Positions 12,001-24,197 of a stretch of DNA of 64,000 nt are shown piece after piece. Positions within the stretch are counted from its first letter, which is position 1. Every line of letters starts with the position of its first letter. The notes beneath the pieces were generated by a model. The model saw nothing but the letters and a program-made list of their open reading frames with translations, was not told the origin of the DNA and did no database searches. This DNA is from Clostridia bacterium (GTDB lineage Bacteria; Bacillota; Clostridia; Oscillospirales; Acutalibacteraceae), in contig JAFVTQ010000002.1 in the NCBI GenBank assembly GCA_017503135.1, positions 1 through 64,000 on the forward strand, read 5' to 3'. The position numbers and the translations under genes were made by a program.

Positions 12001-12826
12001 ATTTATATCTACCTACGCGAGAAAGGTCATAACGGTGTGCATCAAAGAACAAACTATCAAGGTGAGCCTGTGCTGTTTCAAGTGCAGGTGGTTCACCTGG
12101 ACGAAGCTTTTTATAAACTTCGATAAGTGCCTGTTCTGTATTAACTGTTGTATCCTTTTCAAGAGTAGCTTCGATTCTATCATCATAACCGAAGAATTCA
12201 CGAATTTCATCGTTTGAGCTAAGACCCAATGCACGAATGAAAGTTGTGATATAGATTTTTCTATTCTTATCTATTCTTACATAGAAAAGGTCATTCTGGT
12301 CTGTTTCGTATTCGAGCCATGCACCACGGTTTGGAATTACAGTTGTTGTGTAAAGTTCCTTACCTGTTTTGTCATGAGTCATACCATAGTAAACACTAGG
12401 TGAACGCACAAGCTGTGAAATGATAACACGCTCTGCGCCGTTGATAACGAAAGTACCACTATCTGTCATAAGTGGGAAGTCGCCCATATATACTTCGTTT
12501 TCTTTAACCTCGCCTGTCTCTTTGTTGAGAAGACGCGCAGTTACTCTGAGTGGAGCTGCATAAGTTGCATCTCTTTCTTTACACTCTTTAACTGTGTACT
12601 TTGGTTTATCGTCCATGCGATAATCCACAAAGGTCAATTCGAGATTTCCTGTGTAATCGGTGATTGCATCGATATCACGGAACACCTCTTTAAGTCCTGT
12701 TTCAAGGAACCACTTGTAAGAGTTTTTCTGAACTTCAATAAGGTTAGGCATCTGCATAACTTCATTAATCTTTGAGAAACTCATACGGGTATTTCTGCCA
12801 AGTTTTACCGGTTTGACATTTACCAT
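9092..12826 (-). CDS. rpoB: DNA-directed RNA polymerase subunit beta
   Basis: Catalytic beta subunit of RNA polymerase, 1244 residues. The rifampicin-pocket cluster reads [20 protein letters not shown] and continues to [12 protein letters not shown]; the C-terminal clamp segment [24 protein letters not shown] is intact. As in many Clostridia, the C-terminus runs on in a strongly acidic tail of about 70 residues (runs of D and E, ending [10 protein letters not shown]). The position that matches the Ser/His of the resistance cluster is wild type (THKRR), so no rifampicin-resistance change is visible. The gene is first in its transcript, with a consensus promoter at 13012-13040 and a leader of about 180 nt. 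Confidence 0.98.
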   Translation of the reverse strand: MVNVKPVKLGRNTRMSFSKINEVMQMPNLIEVQKNSYKWFLETGLKEVFRDIDAITDYTGNLELTFVDYRMDDKPKYTVKECKERDATYAAPLRVTARLLNKETGEVKENEVYMGDFPLMTDSGTFVINGAERVIISQLVRSPSVYYGMTHDKTGKELYTTTVIPNRGAWLEYETDQNDLFYVRIDKNRKIYITTFIRALGLSSNDEIREFFGYDDRIEATLEKDTTVNTEQALIEVYKKLRPGEPPALETAQAHLDSLFFDAHRYDLSRVGRYKYNKKLAISDRIAGHKVAQPVVSQLTGEIMADAGDMIDEKLAYRIEQEGVDTVILDVDGKEVKVYSNGMVDIAEYVPMFTEDELEEFGINEKVSFPVLMEVLDKCGDDKDALAEEMALRADDLIPKHIIINDIFASINYLNGLAAGVGVTDDIDHLGNRRIRSVGELLQNQFRIGFARMERVVKERMTLQGQEPDKVTPAALINIRPVMAAIKEFFGSSPLSQFMDQTNPLAELTHKRRLSALGPGGLSRDRAGFEVRDVHYSHYGRMCPIETPEGPNIGLISYLATFARINKYGFIEAPFRRIDKKTGTVLNEVEYMTADVEDNYIVAQANEPLDEKGKFINPKLTARHRDNFLEVATTEADYMDVSPKMVVSVATAMIPFLENDDANRALMGSNMQRQAVPLLKTESPIVGTGMEYKAAVDSGTVVLAKRAGKVTQVDAKTVAITTADGEVDTYELIKYMRSNQGTCINQRPIVDLGQEIEAGEVIADGPATANGEISLGKNALIGFMTWEGYNYEDAVLINEKLVRDDVYTSVHIEEYEIEARDTKLGPEDITRDIPNVGEDALKDLDENGIIRVGAEVHSGDILVGKVTPKGETDVATAEERILRAIFGEKAKEVRDTSLRVPHGEYGIVVDVEVFTRENSDELSPGVNKIVRCYIAQKRKLSVGDKMAGRHGNKGVVSRILPQEDMPFLDDGTPLDIVLNPLGVPSRMNIGQVLEVHLGFAYRKLGQKIATPVFDGAHEVDIREALKEAGYREDGKSILTDGRTGQKFDNPVTVGVMYYLKLHHLVDDKIHARSIGPYALVTQQPLGGKAQFGGQRFGEMEVWALEAYGAAYTLQEILTVKSDDLTGRRKTYEAIVKGLNIPKPGVPESFKVLIKELQALALDVHVLDENGEDIDIKNGFDNDDFDFVPPADSDIQFEEINDATYDNGFVLDNEDGSEVDEDDDSDFYAQNMPDFDDDDMMDEEF

Positions 12827-12919
12827 AGGGCTTAATCACTCTCCGTTCGTTTTTTTATTCCTGAGCCTTATATTATAAGTATAATATAAAGGCGTGGAGA
12901 TTACTAAATTTTTAAAGGT

Positions 12920-12986
12920 GCATACGCTTGATTTTCAAGGTGTTTTGTGGTACACTTTTCGATACACAAAATACTCCAGCGTATAC
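12920..12986 (-). promoter_or_regulatory. Long hairpin in the rpoB leader
   Basis: In the transcript, GUAUACGCU pairs with AGCGUAUGC (one G-U) as the outer stem, and GUAUUUUGUG pairs with CACAAAACAC (one mismatch) inside it, giving a 67-nt imperfect hairpin between the promoter and rpoB. There is no U-run directly after it, so it is not a simple terminator. It could be an RNase site or a control element. Confidence 0.6.
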
Positions 12987-13011
12987 AATTCCACTTTAAT
13001 AGCAGTTTATT

Positions 13012-13040
13012 ATTATAGACCAGTCAAGTCAATATGTCAA
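13012..13040 (-). promoter_or_regulatory. rpoBC promoter, consensus sigma-A
   Basis: Minus-strand TTGACA (13035-13040), spacer of exactly 17 bp, TATAAT (13012-13017). This is a perfect match to both consensus hexamers and fixes the 5' end of the rpoBC transcript near 13005. Confidence 0.9.
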
Positions 13041-13112
13041 TAGTGAATTTGAAAAAGTTGGAATTTTTTTCAAAGCCGTTTTCTCCCATTTTATAAAGTT
13101 TTAATTTTGCTA

Positions 13113-13141
13113 TTGTCGAATGCTATTATATAATGTATAAT
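13113..13141 (+). promoter_or_regulatory. lacZ promoter
   Basis: TTGTCG (13113-13118), 17-bp spacer, TATAAT (13136-13141), about 50 bases before the lacZ start. It is divergent from the rpoB promoter; the two -35 hexamers are 72 bp apart. The -35 contains TGTCGAA, the 0A-box heptamer, probably by chance. Confidence 0.75.
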
Positions 13142-13178
13142 ATAGATAATATTTTTGTTAACATAAATTTCCAGATAA

Positions 13179-16322
<3,144 letters not shown>

Positions 16323-16333
16323 TTAGCATAAAG

Positions 16334-16364
16334 AAAGCGGACAGATATAAAATCTGTCCGCTTT
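16334..16364. terminator. Bidirectional terminator between lacZ and the phosphoesterase gene
   Basis: Hairpin with 13-bp arms AAAGCGGACAGAT/ATCTGTCCGCTTT and a 5-nt loop, with a T-run on the plus strand. It serves lacZ and probably also the convergent operon ending at 16377. Confidence 0.9.
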
Positions 16365-16376
16365 TCATTTTAATAA

Positions 16377-17723
16377 TTACCACTCTATCGTTTCGTTATA
16401 GTCATCATAGCCGTAGTTGCCTGCTGTGTTTATGAGCAATTCTGCAAGGTCAACCTTTTCACCATAAGGGTCTTTGACGCTGATTTTTTTAAGAATTGGT
16501 TTAATTCTGTTAACGAATGCGATGAATACATCACCTTCAGGTGTGCCTTTGTTATAAGTCTGATTACCACGAAAAACATTTCGCACAAGTACAGTTGCGA
16601 AATCTATGAGTTTCACTTTTCTTATTCTCTTGTCACATTTAATAAAGAGCAATTTTGCAAGTGTGCCAAGTTTTACTGAACAAAGGATTTTACCTACTGT
16701 GCGAAGTGCAAAAACAAGTCCTTTACTCTCTTTGATATGGAACTTTCTCATTGCTCTTGTTGTGTCATCACGCAAGTCAAGAAGAATATTTCTAATCATA
16801 GCGTCAAATACACTTGTGAGATATTCTTTGCAAGTCATACCCTTTGTATCATAGTCGAAATCAGGTGTTGCAATACTCTCAATTTCTGCTTTGTTTTCGT
16901 CGAGAGTTACAAGTCTTATGTATGATGGGTCGGCAATAATTGAGCCCGTTGTTACATCAAAGAATTTATTGCCCTTTTCTGTTACAAACTCGTTGATACT
17001 TTGGTTGTGCATATGTCCTGTGAATACAAGATGCACACCTTCGTCTGCAAGAAGTGTTGCTATTGATTTATAATCATACATAAGTGCTGATTTAATTATT
17101 GAGAAAAGTGGTTGAATCGGAAGCACAGGATAGTGACAGATTGCAAACATTGTTTGATTGTCTTCTCTCGCCTTTTTAGTTTGCTCTTTAATCCATTCAA
17201 CCTGTTTTTCGGTTAAACTGAATTGACCTTTTGTTTTAATATCTGCATTGATAGCTAAAAGTCTTACTCCGTCACTTAACTGAGCCACATAAGAGAGATG
17301 CTCTTCATCCACTGCGATTGCATCTGCAAAGCCAAAGTCGTTATATAAATTGATAAGTTCTTCCTTTGCGGTTGGCTCGGGCATATATCGACCATTCTCA
17401 CCAAATGCGAATGGGTCACCCTTCCAGTCGTGGTCAGCAGTAATAAGATAAACCTTTTTGCCCTTTGCCTTAATATCATAAAGAAGTTTTATAAACTTTT
17501 CGTGGCTTTTTCTTTCGCCATTCTGCGTCAAGTCACCTACGATTAAAACTGTATCAGCTAAATCTGTTTCACCCAAATATTTAAACACTGCATTATTGAT
17601 ACTTTCTGTTTCTGCAAAGCATTTCTGCTCATAGTGCATAAAGTCATCATAATCAGCACCAGAGCAACCTAAATCAGTATCAAAAAAATGTGGGTCTGTT
17701 AAAACTAAAAATTTAAAGCTCAT
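16377..17723 (-). CDS. Calcineurin-like metallophosphoesterase
   Basis: Metal-dependent phosphoesterase of the calcineurin-like family; the substrate cannot be told. Dinuclear-metal motifs appear in order: DPHFF (D-x-H, about residue 11), GDLTQNGER (GD-x(n)), ADHD in place of the usual GNHD (about 100), CHYPVL and GHMHNQS (GHxH). The rest (448 residues in all) is a helical C-terminal extension with many basic residues. No signal peptide is seen, so it is probably intracellular. It is the last gene of an operon with the GPH transporter and YhhN-like protein, with a hairpin (17740-17766) between it and the transporter gene that may reduce its expression. Confidence 0.88.
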   Translation of the reverse strand: MSFKFLVLTDPHFFDTDLGCSGADYDDFMHYEQKCFAETESINNAVFKYLGETDLADTVLIVGDLTQNGERKSHEKFIKLLYDIKAKGKKVYLITADHDWKGDPFAFGENGRYMPEPTAKEELINLYNDFGFADAIAVDEEHLSYVAQLSDGVRLLAINADIKTKGQFSLTEKQVEWIKEQTKKAREDNQTMFAICHYPVLPIQPLFSIIKSALMYDYKSIATLLADEGVHLVFTGHMHNQSINEFVTEKGNKFFDVTTGSIIADPSYIRLVTLDENKAEIESIATPDFDYDTKGMTCKEYLTSVFDAMIRNILLDLRDDTTRAMRKFHIKESKGLVFALRTVGKILCSVKLGTLAKLLFIKCDKRIRKVKLIDFATVLVRNVFRGNQTYNKGTPEGDVFIAFVNRIKPILKKISVKDPYGEKVDLAELLINTAGNYGYDDYNETIEW

Positions 17724-17739
17724 AATATCACCTATAAGT

Positions 17740-17766
17740 AAGACCTACATATAAAATGTAGGTCTT
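17740..17766 (-). terminator. Weak terminator or attenuator after the GPH gene
   Basis: Stem AAGACCTACAT/ATGTAGGTCTT (11 bp) around a 5-nt loop, eight bases past the transporter stop. The following tract (ACTTATAGG) is poor in T, so readthrough into the phosphoesterase gene is likely. Confidence 0.6.
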
Positions 17767-17773
17767 TGCTTGT

Positions 17774-19279
17774 TTATTCTGTAACTACAAATCCTTCTGA
17801 CTCACGCTTTGCTTGAAGTTGTGCAATCATATCTTTTTTCTCTTTGCCCGCAATCTTATAGAAGAACATTGGGATTGAGCAGAGAAGCATACTGATGCCA
17901 GGTACGATTGAAACGAGTGAGAACATTGCAAATCTCATTTCAGGTGGCATATCAAGTGCTGACACAACTGATGTTGAAGAAAGCATCTGAGCTGGGTCAA
18001 GACCGATTACCATATACATAATAACGATACCTGATGTTGCGAAAGCATTACCGATTTTATTGATGAAACCTTGGCAAGCAGCACCGAGAGCATTGTCACG
18101 GAAGCCTGTTTTAAGCTCCATAAAGTCAAGACAGTCGCCAATCATTGCAAGTGAAACTGTGTTGATAACGCCAAGTGGAATACAAGAAATAATGATGAAT
18201 GGAATGCAAGCATAGAGATTCATTGTAAACCAACCAACAATAGTTGTAACAATACTTGCTACAAAACCTGCAAGGCAAGTTGTGATGACAAGTTTCTTAT
18301 AGTCAAACTTTTTCATAAGTTTTGGCATAAAGAGTGTTGCTCCGAAAAGACCAACGATTGAACTAATCTGGAAAACAGTTTTAACTGTTGAGATACTTGA
18401 CTCAATGGCAGCAATTCTTTCTGCTTCTGTTGCAAGAGTTGCAAGGTCAGGGCCTATGTAGAATGAGTAACGTGCAACGTGAATAGCAGCTGCTGAAACC
18501 ATATAACGTCCACTTGAAAGAACACCCATTAAGAGAACGAGAACAAGTGGTTTGCATTTGAATACACGAGCAAGCTGTGATGGTTCATCTGGTTGACGCT
18601 TGCGAACAGGCATTTTAACTCTTTCTTTAACACCTGTGCAAACACGTGAATAAAGAATTGTGCCAAGGCCTACTGTTACGATTGCCATAATGAGATATTT
18701 TCTCTTTTGAACCATAAGTGGGTCTGGAGCAACTTCTTGATTTTTAACCCAAGCAGCAATTACAAGACCAACTACAAGGAAAAGAACTTCAGGTACTGCT
18801 GAACCGATTGAGTTATAAATTTTACTTACAGAAATTACTGAACTACGCTCTTCTGAATCAGGTGTGATAACATTTGGAAGACCCCAGAAAGAAACATCAC
18901 CAATTGTATAAATCATACCCCAAGCGACATAAACGATTGCTGAATAAATCATCAATTCAGTTTTTGGGAGATTGGGGCTTAAATACATAAGCAATGTTAC
19001 GGCAGCAATTGGAACAAGTGCAAATCTGATAAATGGAATCATTTTGCCACTTTTAAGTTTGCTTCTGTCAACAATCATACCCATAAGTGGGTCGTTAATT
19101 GCGTCCCACACACGAGCAAGAAGCATAAGCAACAATACGAACATTGGTGTTAACTGCAAAACGTTTAGATAATAGTCACTGATATAACTTGACATTAAAG
19201 CATATATCATACCCTGACCTAAACCAGCAACACAAAAAGCAGTTAATTCTTTTTTAGGAACATATTTTTTGTTTTCCAT
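17774..19279 (-). CDS. GPH-family (MFS) sugar:cation symporter
   Basis: A 501-residue, about 12-helix inner-membrane transporter of the glycoside-pentoside-hexuronide:cation symporter type (melibiose carrier/LacS relatives). The diagnostic helix-2/loop segment RVWDAINDPLMGMIVDRSKLKSGKMIPFI is present near residues 57-86, including the D-x(3)-DP acidic residues used for cation coupling. No C-terminal EIIA-like domain follows, unlike LacS. Next to lacZ, a beta-galactoside is the most likely substrate, but this is inferred from location. It starts 12 bp after the upstream YhhN-like gene with TAAGGAG before its ATG. Confidence 0.9.
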   Translation of the reverse strand: MENKKYVPKKELTAFCVAGLGQGMIYALMSSYISDYYLNVLQLTPMFVLLLMLLARVWDAINDPLMGMIVDRSKLKSGKMIPFIRFALVPIAAVTLLMYLSPNLPKTELMIYSAIVYVAWGMIYTIGDVSFWGLPNVITPDSEERSSVISVSKIYNSIGSAVPEVLFLVVGLVIAAWVKNQEVAPDPLMVQKRKYLIMAIVTVGLGTILYSRVCTGVKERVKMPVRKRQPDEPSQLARVFKCKPLVLVLLMGVLSSGRYMVSAAAIHVARYSFYIGPDLATLATEAERIAAIESSISTVKTVFQISSIVGLFGATLFMPKLMKKFDYKKLVITTCLAGFVASIVTTIVGWFTMNLYACIPFIIISCIPLGVINTVSLAMIGDCLDFMELKTGFRDNALGAACQGFINKIGNAFATSGIVIMYMVIGLDPAQMLSSTSVVSALDMPPEMRFAMFSLVSIVPGISMLLCSIPMFFYKIAGKEKKDMIAQLQAKRESEGFVVTE

Positions 19280-19290
19280 TTTAGTTCTCC

Positions 19291-20016
19291 TTAGTTAAAT
19301 AAAAGTGTACTTGCGAACATAAACTGTGCTAAATAATAAAGTGTATGGTTTATAATAACATTCACTTTTGTGTTCTTGCCTTTTTCGAAATAGATTGATG
19401 AAAGAACAAGGTCTGAAAGCACGAATGCAACTGAACCAATCATCAAAATCAAGAATTTCTTTGATTGTCCGAAAAGGAAGAAACCGTTAATTGAGCAGAA
19501 CATTGTTGCTGCCACAAAGAGTGCATAAACCAATGTAATTAATCTAAATTCACCATAATCAAGATTCTTATTGATTTTTTCCATAAGACCTGCTACAACT
19601 GCAAAAATCACACAAGAGCCAATAAGGTGTGGAACCATCCACCATTCATATTCTGCAAAGTTCAATAAAATTGCAGGAATGAAGAATGTGTGACCAATCA
19701 TAAAGCAGATGAATCCTGCATAAGTATAAGGTCTTGTGCATTCTTTATGTACATATTTAAGGTCGAGCCAGATGTCACCCAACAAGCTGAAAATAAAACC
19801 TAAAAGCATTAAAATTCCATATTCAAAATTATGCTGGTCATAACCATTTTTCTCAATGTTATAGGCAAAGGTAATGAATGCCGTACCGATAAAGCACGCA
19901 GATGCACCTGCTTTAACAAACATTGCACCCAAGCCACCCTTTGTAACTCTCAATGCCAAGAAAAATATAGTAACTATAACACCTAATGCAATTACACCAA
20001 TTACTAATCCTTCCAT
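19291..20016 (-). CDS. YhhN-like membrane protein
   Basis: A 241-residue protein with about eight transmembrane helices. The pattern LLGDIWLDL...GFICFMIGHTFFI and FVLSDLVLSSIYF...LYYLAQFMF matches the YhhN family, in which the animal member TMEM86B is a lysoplasmalogenase; the bacterial role is mostly unproven. First gene of the transporter/phosphoesterase operon, with a very strong ribosome binding site (AGGGGG) and a promoter overlapped by an inverted repeat (20054-20079). I am fairly sure of the family and unsure of the activity. Confidence 0.8.
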   Translation of the reverse strand: MEGLVIGVIALGVIVTIFFLALRVTKGGLGAMFVKAGASACFIGTAFITFAYNIEKNGYDQHNFEYGILMLLGFIFSLLGDIWLDLKYVHKECTRPYTYAGFICFMIGHTFFIPAILLNFAEYEWWMVPHLIGSCVIFAVVAGLMEKINKNLDYGEFRLITLVYALFVAATMFCSINGFFLFGQSKKFLILMIGSVAFVLSDLVLSSIYFEKGKNTKVNVIINHTLYYLAQFMFASTLLFN

Positions 20017-20045
20017 AAAAAGCCCCCTAAAAATCTCTAAAAGAT

Positions 20046-20079
20046 ATTATACCGATAATTGAGAAAAAATTCAATTATC
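20046..20079 (-). promoter_or_regulatory. Promoter of the YhhN-GPH operon with overlapping inverted repeat
   Basis: Minus-strand -35 TTGAAT (20069-20074), 17-bp spacer, -10 TATAAT (20046-20051). GATAATTGA (20054-20062) and TCAATTATC (20071-20079) form a 9-bp inverted repeat that covers the spacer and the -35, the position of a repressor operator. Confidence 0.65.
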
Positions 20080-20093
20080 AGTATAAACAAAAA

Positions 20094-20273
20094 CTAATTC
20101 TGTTTTTTGACAATTCCGTACTCATCATAGAGTCTGTAATAAGGACATTGATAGTTTGATGAAGTCAAAAAGCGCACCATTTCGTCTTCATCAAGATTAA
20201 TGTCACAGCAATATTCTTCTAACTCATCGTCGTAATAATAATTTACACAAGTTTCACAATTTGTTTTTGCCAT
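20094..20273 (-). CDS. DUF6472 family small Cys-rich protein
   Basis: A 59-residue protein starting MAKTNCETCVNYYYDDELEE. The start at 20273 has GGGAG seven bases upstream; longer versions from upstream starts would lack a ribosome site. Four cysteines in the pattern C-x(2)-C...C...C (CETC, CCDI, QCPYYRLYDEYGIVKKQ) and the acidic DLDEDEM-like stretch fit DUF6472, a family of unknown function found in Clostridia. The cysteines could bind a metal. It stands alone. Confidence 0.8.
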   Translation of the reverse strand: MAKTNCETCVNYYYDDELEEYCCDINLDEDEMVRFLTSSNYQCPYYRLYDEYGIVKKQN

Positions 20274-20350
20274 TTTAATTCTCCCTGAAATTATAAATAT
20301 TTCATATATAAATTTTAACATGTAAGTTAAAGAATAGCAATAATAAAATA

Positions 20351-20378
20351 GAACTGACTATAAAACTATAGTCAGTTC
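20351..20378 (-). terminator. Terminator of the OPT/PqqD operon
   Basis: Perfect 12-bp stem GAACTGACTATA/TATAGTCAGTTC with a 4-nt loop, followed on the minus strand by TATTTTATT; starts six bases after the PqqD-like stop. Confidence 0.85.
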
Positions 20379-20383
20379 ACATT

Positions 20384-20731
20384 TTATTCTTTCCAGATTA
20401 TAAATCCATAGCTTTCAAGAATTTGAAAGTATTGTGCAAGACGGTCATAAAGAGGCTCGGTTTTGTCACCAAATTTTTCTTTTACAAGTTTGCCTAATTT
20501 ATAAACATTTTGCTCACCGTCAATAAGTGGCCAAATGAAGTTGCCCATTTTATCAAGGTGAATAAAGCTCACTTTTGGCTTTTTGAGAATAGTTTGTGCC
20601 AATTTATTTGCAAGTCCCCTATTCTCAACTTCAAGAGTTATTTCACCATTTTCATCAACTGTCCAGTTGAGTCCGTCTTTGTGCACAGGGATTTTATCAA
20701 GATAATTTTCAGTAGCTAATTTACGGCTCAT
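20384..20731 (-). CDS. PqqD-like peptide-chaperone domain protein
   Basis: 115 residues with the PqqD fold signature: HLDKMGNFIWPLIDGEQNVYKLGKLV followed by the helical FQILESYGFI. PqqD proteins bind ribosomal peptide substrates for radical-SAM enzymes; no such enzyme or precursor peptide is nearby. Instead the ATG overlaps the stop of the oligopeptide transporter gene by four bases (ATGA), so the two are translationally coupled. Such OPT/PqqD pairs occur in other Clostridia as far as I recall. A role in handling imported peptides is only a guess. Confidence 0.85.
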   Translation of the reverse strand: MSRKLATENYLDKIPVHKDGLNWTVDENGEITLEVENRGLANKLAQTILKKPKVSFIHLDKMGNFIWPLIDGEQNVYKLGKLVKEKFGDKTEPLYDRLAQYFQILESYGFIIWKE

Positions 20732-22641
20732 GATTTTTTCTCACGCTTTTTCCAAAGTGAAAATTTAAGAACTGTGAAAATAATAATCGCAAAAAGAACA
20801 ATGCCACCGATTGTAAGAACTGGTGTTGGAATATTAAATCTTGAACCAAGGTCAACAAATTTATCTACACCAAATACTGCAAGAAGGGCTAAAAGAATAC
20901 CAACAAGTCCTTCACCAGCAATCATACCTGAACAGAAGAGAACACCATCGTTAATGATTTCTTTCTTTTCGTCTTCACTCTTTTTGAGTTTTTCCATAGC
21001 AAGACGAATAACGCCACCAATCATAATGCAAGCGTTAAGCTGAACAGGAAGATAAACACCGATTGCAAATGGAAGAACAGGAATACCAATAAGCTCAACA
21101 ACAAGTGCGATACAAACGCCAATGAGAACAAGTCCCCAAGGAAGATTGCCACCCATAACGCCTTCGATAATAAGTTTCATAAGTGTTGCTTGTGGGGCAC
21201 CGAGTTCATCTGAACCAAATCCCCAGGCACTATCGAGAATATAGAGTGTTCCACCGATTGCAAGAGCAGCAGAAGTTACGCCTAAAATTTCACCAAACTG
21301 TTGTTTCTTTGGTGTTGCACCGAGAATATAACCTGTTTTAAGGTCTTGTGATGTGTCACCTGCAATAGCAGAAACTATACAGATAATTGAGCCGATTGCA
21401 ATAGCACTTGCCATGCCAGCAGCACCCTGGGCACCTGTTACTTTAAGAATGAGTGTAGCAATAAGAAGAGTTGCGATTGCCATACCAGAAACTGGGTTGT
21501 TACTGCTACCAACAAGACCAACCATTCTTGAAGAAACTGTTGCAAAGAAGAAACCGAATATAACAACAATAAATGCACCTAAAAGTGAAACAGGAATTGC
21601 AGGAATAATCCACACAAGAAGTGTGAGAACAAGAATTGCGATAATAACAATTTTAATATTGATATCTTGTGCTGTACGCTCATTTGATGCAGCGCCTGCG
21701 CCTGAAATGCTCTTCATTGCGCCCGCAAATGTTTTAACGATAAGTGGTAATGATTTGATAAGACTGATGATACCACCCGCTGCCAAAGCACCTGCACCGA
21801 TATATCTGATATATGTGCTCCAAATTCCGCTTGCGCCACTCTCGGCAAACATTTCTCCGATTGAAACAGTGCCAGGATAAAGCACGATTTCAGAGCCGAA
21901 AAGTACAATTAATGGAATAATAACCATCCAGCTAAGGAGACCGCCCGCAAACATATAAGAAGAAATTCTTGATCCGCAGATAAAACCAACGCTCATAACA
22001 GCGGGATAAATCTGTGTACCAATTTCACCTGCATAGCCTTTGAATTTAAGTGAGATTTCACCCGACACAACTTTAAGTCCGTCGATAATAAATTTAAAGA
22101 GTGCTGCGAAGCCCATACCCGCGAAAACAGTGCCTGCATTTGCGCCACCTTTTTCACCAGCAAGAAGAACTTCTGCACAAGCTGTGCCTTCTGGATAAGG
22201 CAACACACCGTGTTCCTTAACAATCAAAGCATTGCGAAGTGGAACCATAAAGAAAACGCCCAACAAACCGCCGAGAAGTGCGATAAGAGTGATTTCAATC
22301 ATACTTGGCTTGTCCATTTTACCTTCTGCTGCCCAAAGGAAGAGCGCAGGAAGAGTGAAAATTGCACCCGCTGCAAGTGATTCACCTGCAGAGCCAACTG
22401 TTTGTACAATATTACTTTCAAGAATTGAGTTTTTACGCATAATAATGCGAATAACTCCCATTGCGATAACAGCTGCAGGAATTGAAGCTGAAACCGTCAT
22501 ACCTACTCTGAGTCCTAAGTAAGCATTTGCTGCGCCAAATACAACTGCTAAAAGAATACCCATTACAATAGATGCTACTGTTATTTCAGGGGTAACTTTG
22601 TTTGCAGGAATATAAGGTTTGAATTCGTTTTTGTTGTCCAT
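20728..22641 (-). CDS. OPT family oligopeptide transporter
   Basis: A 637-residue integral membrane protein with about 15 hydrophobic helices. The N-terminal AYLGLRVGMTVSASIPAAVIAMG is the bacterial OPT-family hallmark, and VLPYPEGTACAEVLLAGEKGG and NPVSGMAIATLL follow. It probably imports oligopeptides with protons; the family also includes iron-siderophore carriers. Downstream it is coupled to a PqqD-like gene and upstream lies pepD, whose product cuts dipeptides, which supports peptide use. Start: ATG after TTGGAG. Confidence 0.93.
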   Translation of the reverse strand: MDNKNEFKPYIPANKVTPEITVASIVMGILLAVVFGAANAYLGLRVGMTVSASIPAAVIAMGVIRIIMRKNSILESNIVQTVGSAGESLAAGAIFTLPALFLWAAEGKMDKPSMIEITLIALLGGLLGVFFMVPLRNALIVKEHGVLPYPEGTACAEVLLAGEKGGANAGTVFAGMGFAALFKFIIDGLKVVSGEISLKFKGYAGEIGTQIYPAVMSVGFICGSRISSYMFAGGLLSWMVIIPLIVLFGSEIVLYPGTVSIGEMFAESGASGIWSTYIRYIGAGALAAGGIISLIKSLPLIVKTFAGAMKSISGAGAASNERTAQDINIKIVIIAILVLTLLVWIIPAIPVSLLGAFIVVIFGFFFATVSSRMVGLVGSSNNPVSGMAIATLLIATLILKVTGAQGAAGMASAIAIGSIICIVSAIAGDTSQDLKTGYILGATPKKQQFGEILGVTSAALAIGGTLYILDSAWGFGSDELGAPQATLMKLIIEGVMGGNLPWGLVLIGVCIALVVELIGIPVLPFAIGVYLPVQLNACIMIGGVIRLAMEKLKKSEDEKKEIINDGVLFCSGMIAGEGLVGILLALLAVFGVDKFVDLGSRFNIPTPVLTIGGIVLFAIIIFTVLKFSLWKKREKKS

Positions 22642-22723
22642 ATATACTCCAATCTTTCACGGTTGAATAATCAACGCTTTTTGAGCGTTTATTCTATCAT
22701 ACCATCAAAATAAAATCAATAAA

Positions 22724-24166
22724 TTATTTGCATTTTTTGAGAAGTGAAATCAATACATTGAAAATCTTCTCAACTGATGAGATGCAAAGCTTTTCGTTGA
22801 CTGTATGCACATCATATAAAGCAGGTCCGATTGCAATGCAGTCAAGTCCTTTTATAGCTGATGTGAAAATGCCACACTCGAGCCCTGCGTGGATTGCTTC
22901 AACCTTTGGCTCAAATCCGCAGATGTCTTTATATACTTCTTTATAAACTTCTTGAAGAATTGAATCTTCTTTGAATTCCCAAGGTGGATAATGACCTGAT
23001 GTATAAACTTTGCAAGGAATTGTTTTAAAGAATGTTTTGAGTTTTTCTTCAAGGAAACGCAAAGCAGACTTCTTATTGCTGCGAAGTGTGAAAAGTAAAG
23101 TGATTTTATCGTCTTCTGTTGAAAGCACGCCTAAATTAAGTGAAGTTTCAACAAGATTTTTGATATCTGCACTCATTTCAACGATTCCGTTTGGCACACA
23201 AACCAATGTAAAAATGAGTTTTTCACGCAAGTCAGAATGTAAAACATCATATTCTGCTTTTTCGCCCATTTCGATAATTGGTGCAAAATCATTTTCACGC
23301 TCGTTGATTTCTTTTTTGAGAATTTCAAAATACATCTCAGCATTTTTGGTGAATGTATCAGGATTTTTTACACAAAGTTCAATTAGACAAAGATTTGGAA
23401 TTGCATTACCCTTGTCGCCACCATTGATAGCAATAATATCAAAATCAGCAAGATTTGACATATGATTTAAGAATCGGCCAGCAAGAATATCTGCATTAAC
23501 TCTGCCCTTGTCGATTTCAATGCCTGAATGTCCACCTTTAAGACCTTTGAGTGTTACTGCGATTTTTGTGCCTGTTTGTTTAACACGGTTAAGTGGCACA
23601 ACTGCCTTAAAATCACTGCCACCTGCACAAGAAACAGTTATCGTGTCATCTTCTTCGGCATCAAGATTAATCATTTTTTTCGCTGTAAGCACACTCATAT
23701 CAAGCTTGCCTGCACCAATCATACCGATTTCTTCGTCAGTTGTGAAAACTGCCTGAATTTCAGGATGAGCAAGGTTGTCGCTTTCAAGAATAGCAAGAAT
23801 CATTGCAACTGCGATTCCGTTATCTGCACCCAAGGTTGTGTTATGTGCCTTTACAAAATCGCCATCAACATACAAATCGAGTCCATCATTCATAAAATCA
23901 ATGGTTGAATCTTCTGTTTTTTGACAAACCATATCAAGATGGCCCTGTAAAATAACAGGCTCTGCATTTTCATAACCGGCAGTTGCAGATTTGAAAATTA
24001 TTACATTGTTTGCGTCGTCACGGATATATTTAAGTGAATGTTTTTCAGCAAACTTTACGCAATATTCAGAAATTGCATTCATATTCTCTGAGCCGTGTGG
24101 AATGTTGCATATTTCTTCGAAGTATTTAAACACATTTAACGATTTAAGACTATCTAATTTTGCCAT
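22724..24166 (-). CDS. pepD: Aminoacyl-histidine dipeptidase (M20 peptidase PepD)
   Basis: Cytosolic zinc dipeptidase of the M20 family (480 residues, usual PepD length). Metal ligands: VILQGHLDMV (H and the catalytic D, about residue 79), GADNGIAVA (D about 117), TTDEEIGMIGA (catalytic E and ligand E about 147), DAEE and the C-terminal HAGLECGIF; the lid domain with GGHSGIEIDKGRVNA lies between. It should release free amino acids, including from Xaa-His dipeptides. It has its own promoter at 24198-24226 and a strong ribosome site (CGGAGG). Confidence 0.93.
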   Translation of the reverse strand: MAKLDSLKSLNVFKYFEEICNIPHGSENMNAISEYCVKFAEKHSLKYIRDDANNVIIFKSATAGYENAEPVILQGHLDMVCQKTEDSTIDFMNDGLDLYVDGDFVKAHNTTLGADNGIAVAMILAILESDNLAHPEIQAVFTTDEEIGMIGAGKLDMSVLTAKKMINLDAEEDDTITVSCAGGSDFKAVVPLNRVKQTGTKIAVTLKGLKGGHSGIEIDKGRVNADILAGRFLNHMSNLADFDIIAINGGDKGNAIPNLCLIELCVKNPDTFTKNAEMYFEILKKEINERENDFAPIIEMGEKAEYDVLHSDLREKLIFTLVCVPNGIVEMSADIKNLVETSLNLGVLSTEDDKITLLFTLRSNKKSALRFLEEKLKTFFKTIPCKVYTSGHYPPWEFKEDSILQEVYKEVYKDICGFEPKVEAIHAGLECGIFTSAIKGLDCIAIGPALYDVHTVNEKLCISSVEKIFNVLISLLKKCK

Positions 24167-24197
24167 TGTTTATTCCTCCGTTATTTGAATAATGCAT

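Noticed and set aside
13114-13120. 0A box in the lacZ promoter
   Set aside because: The heptamer TGTCGAA occurs several times in the window (for example near 32772 and 36083) at about the rate expected by chance.
22673-22689. Terminator after pepD (AACGCT/AGCGTT)
   Set aside because: Six base pairs and a poor T-run on the minus strand; too weak to call.
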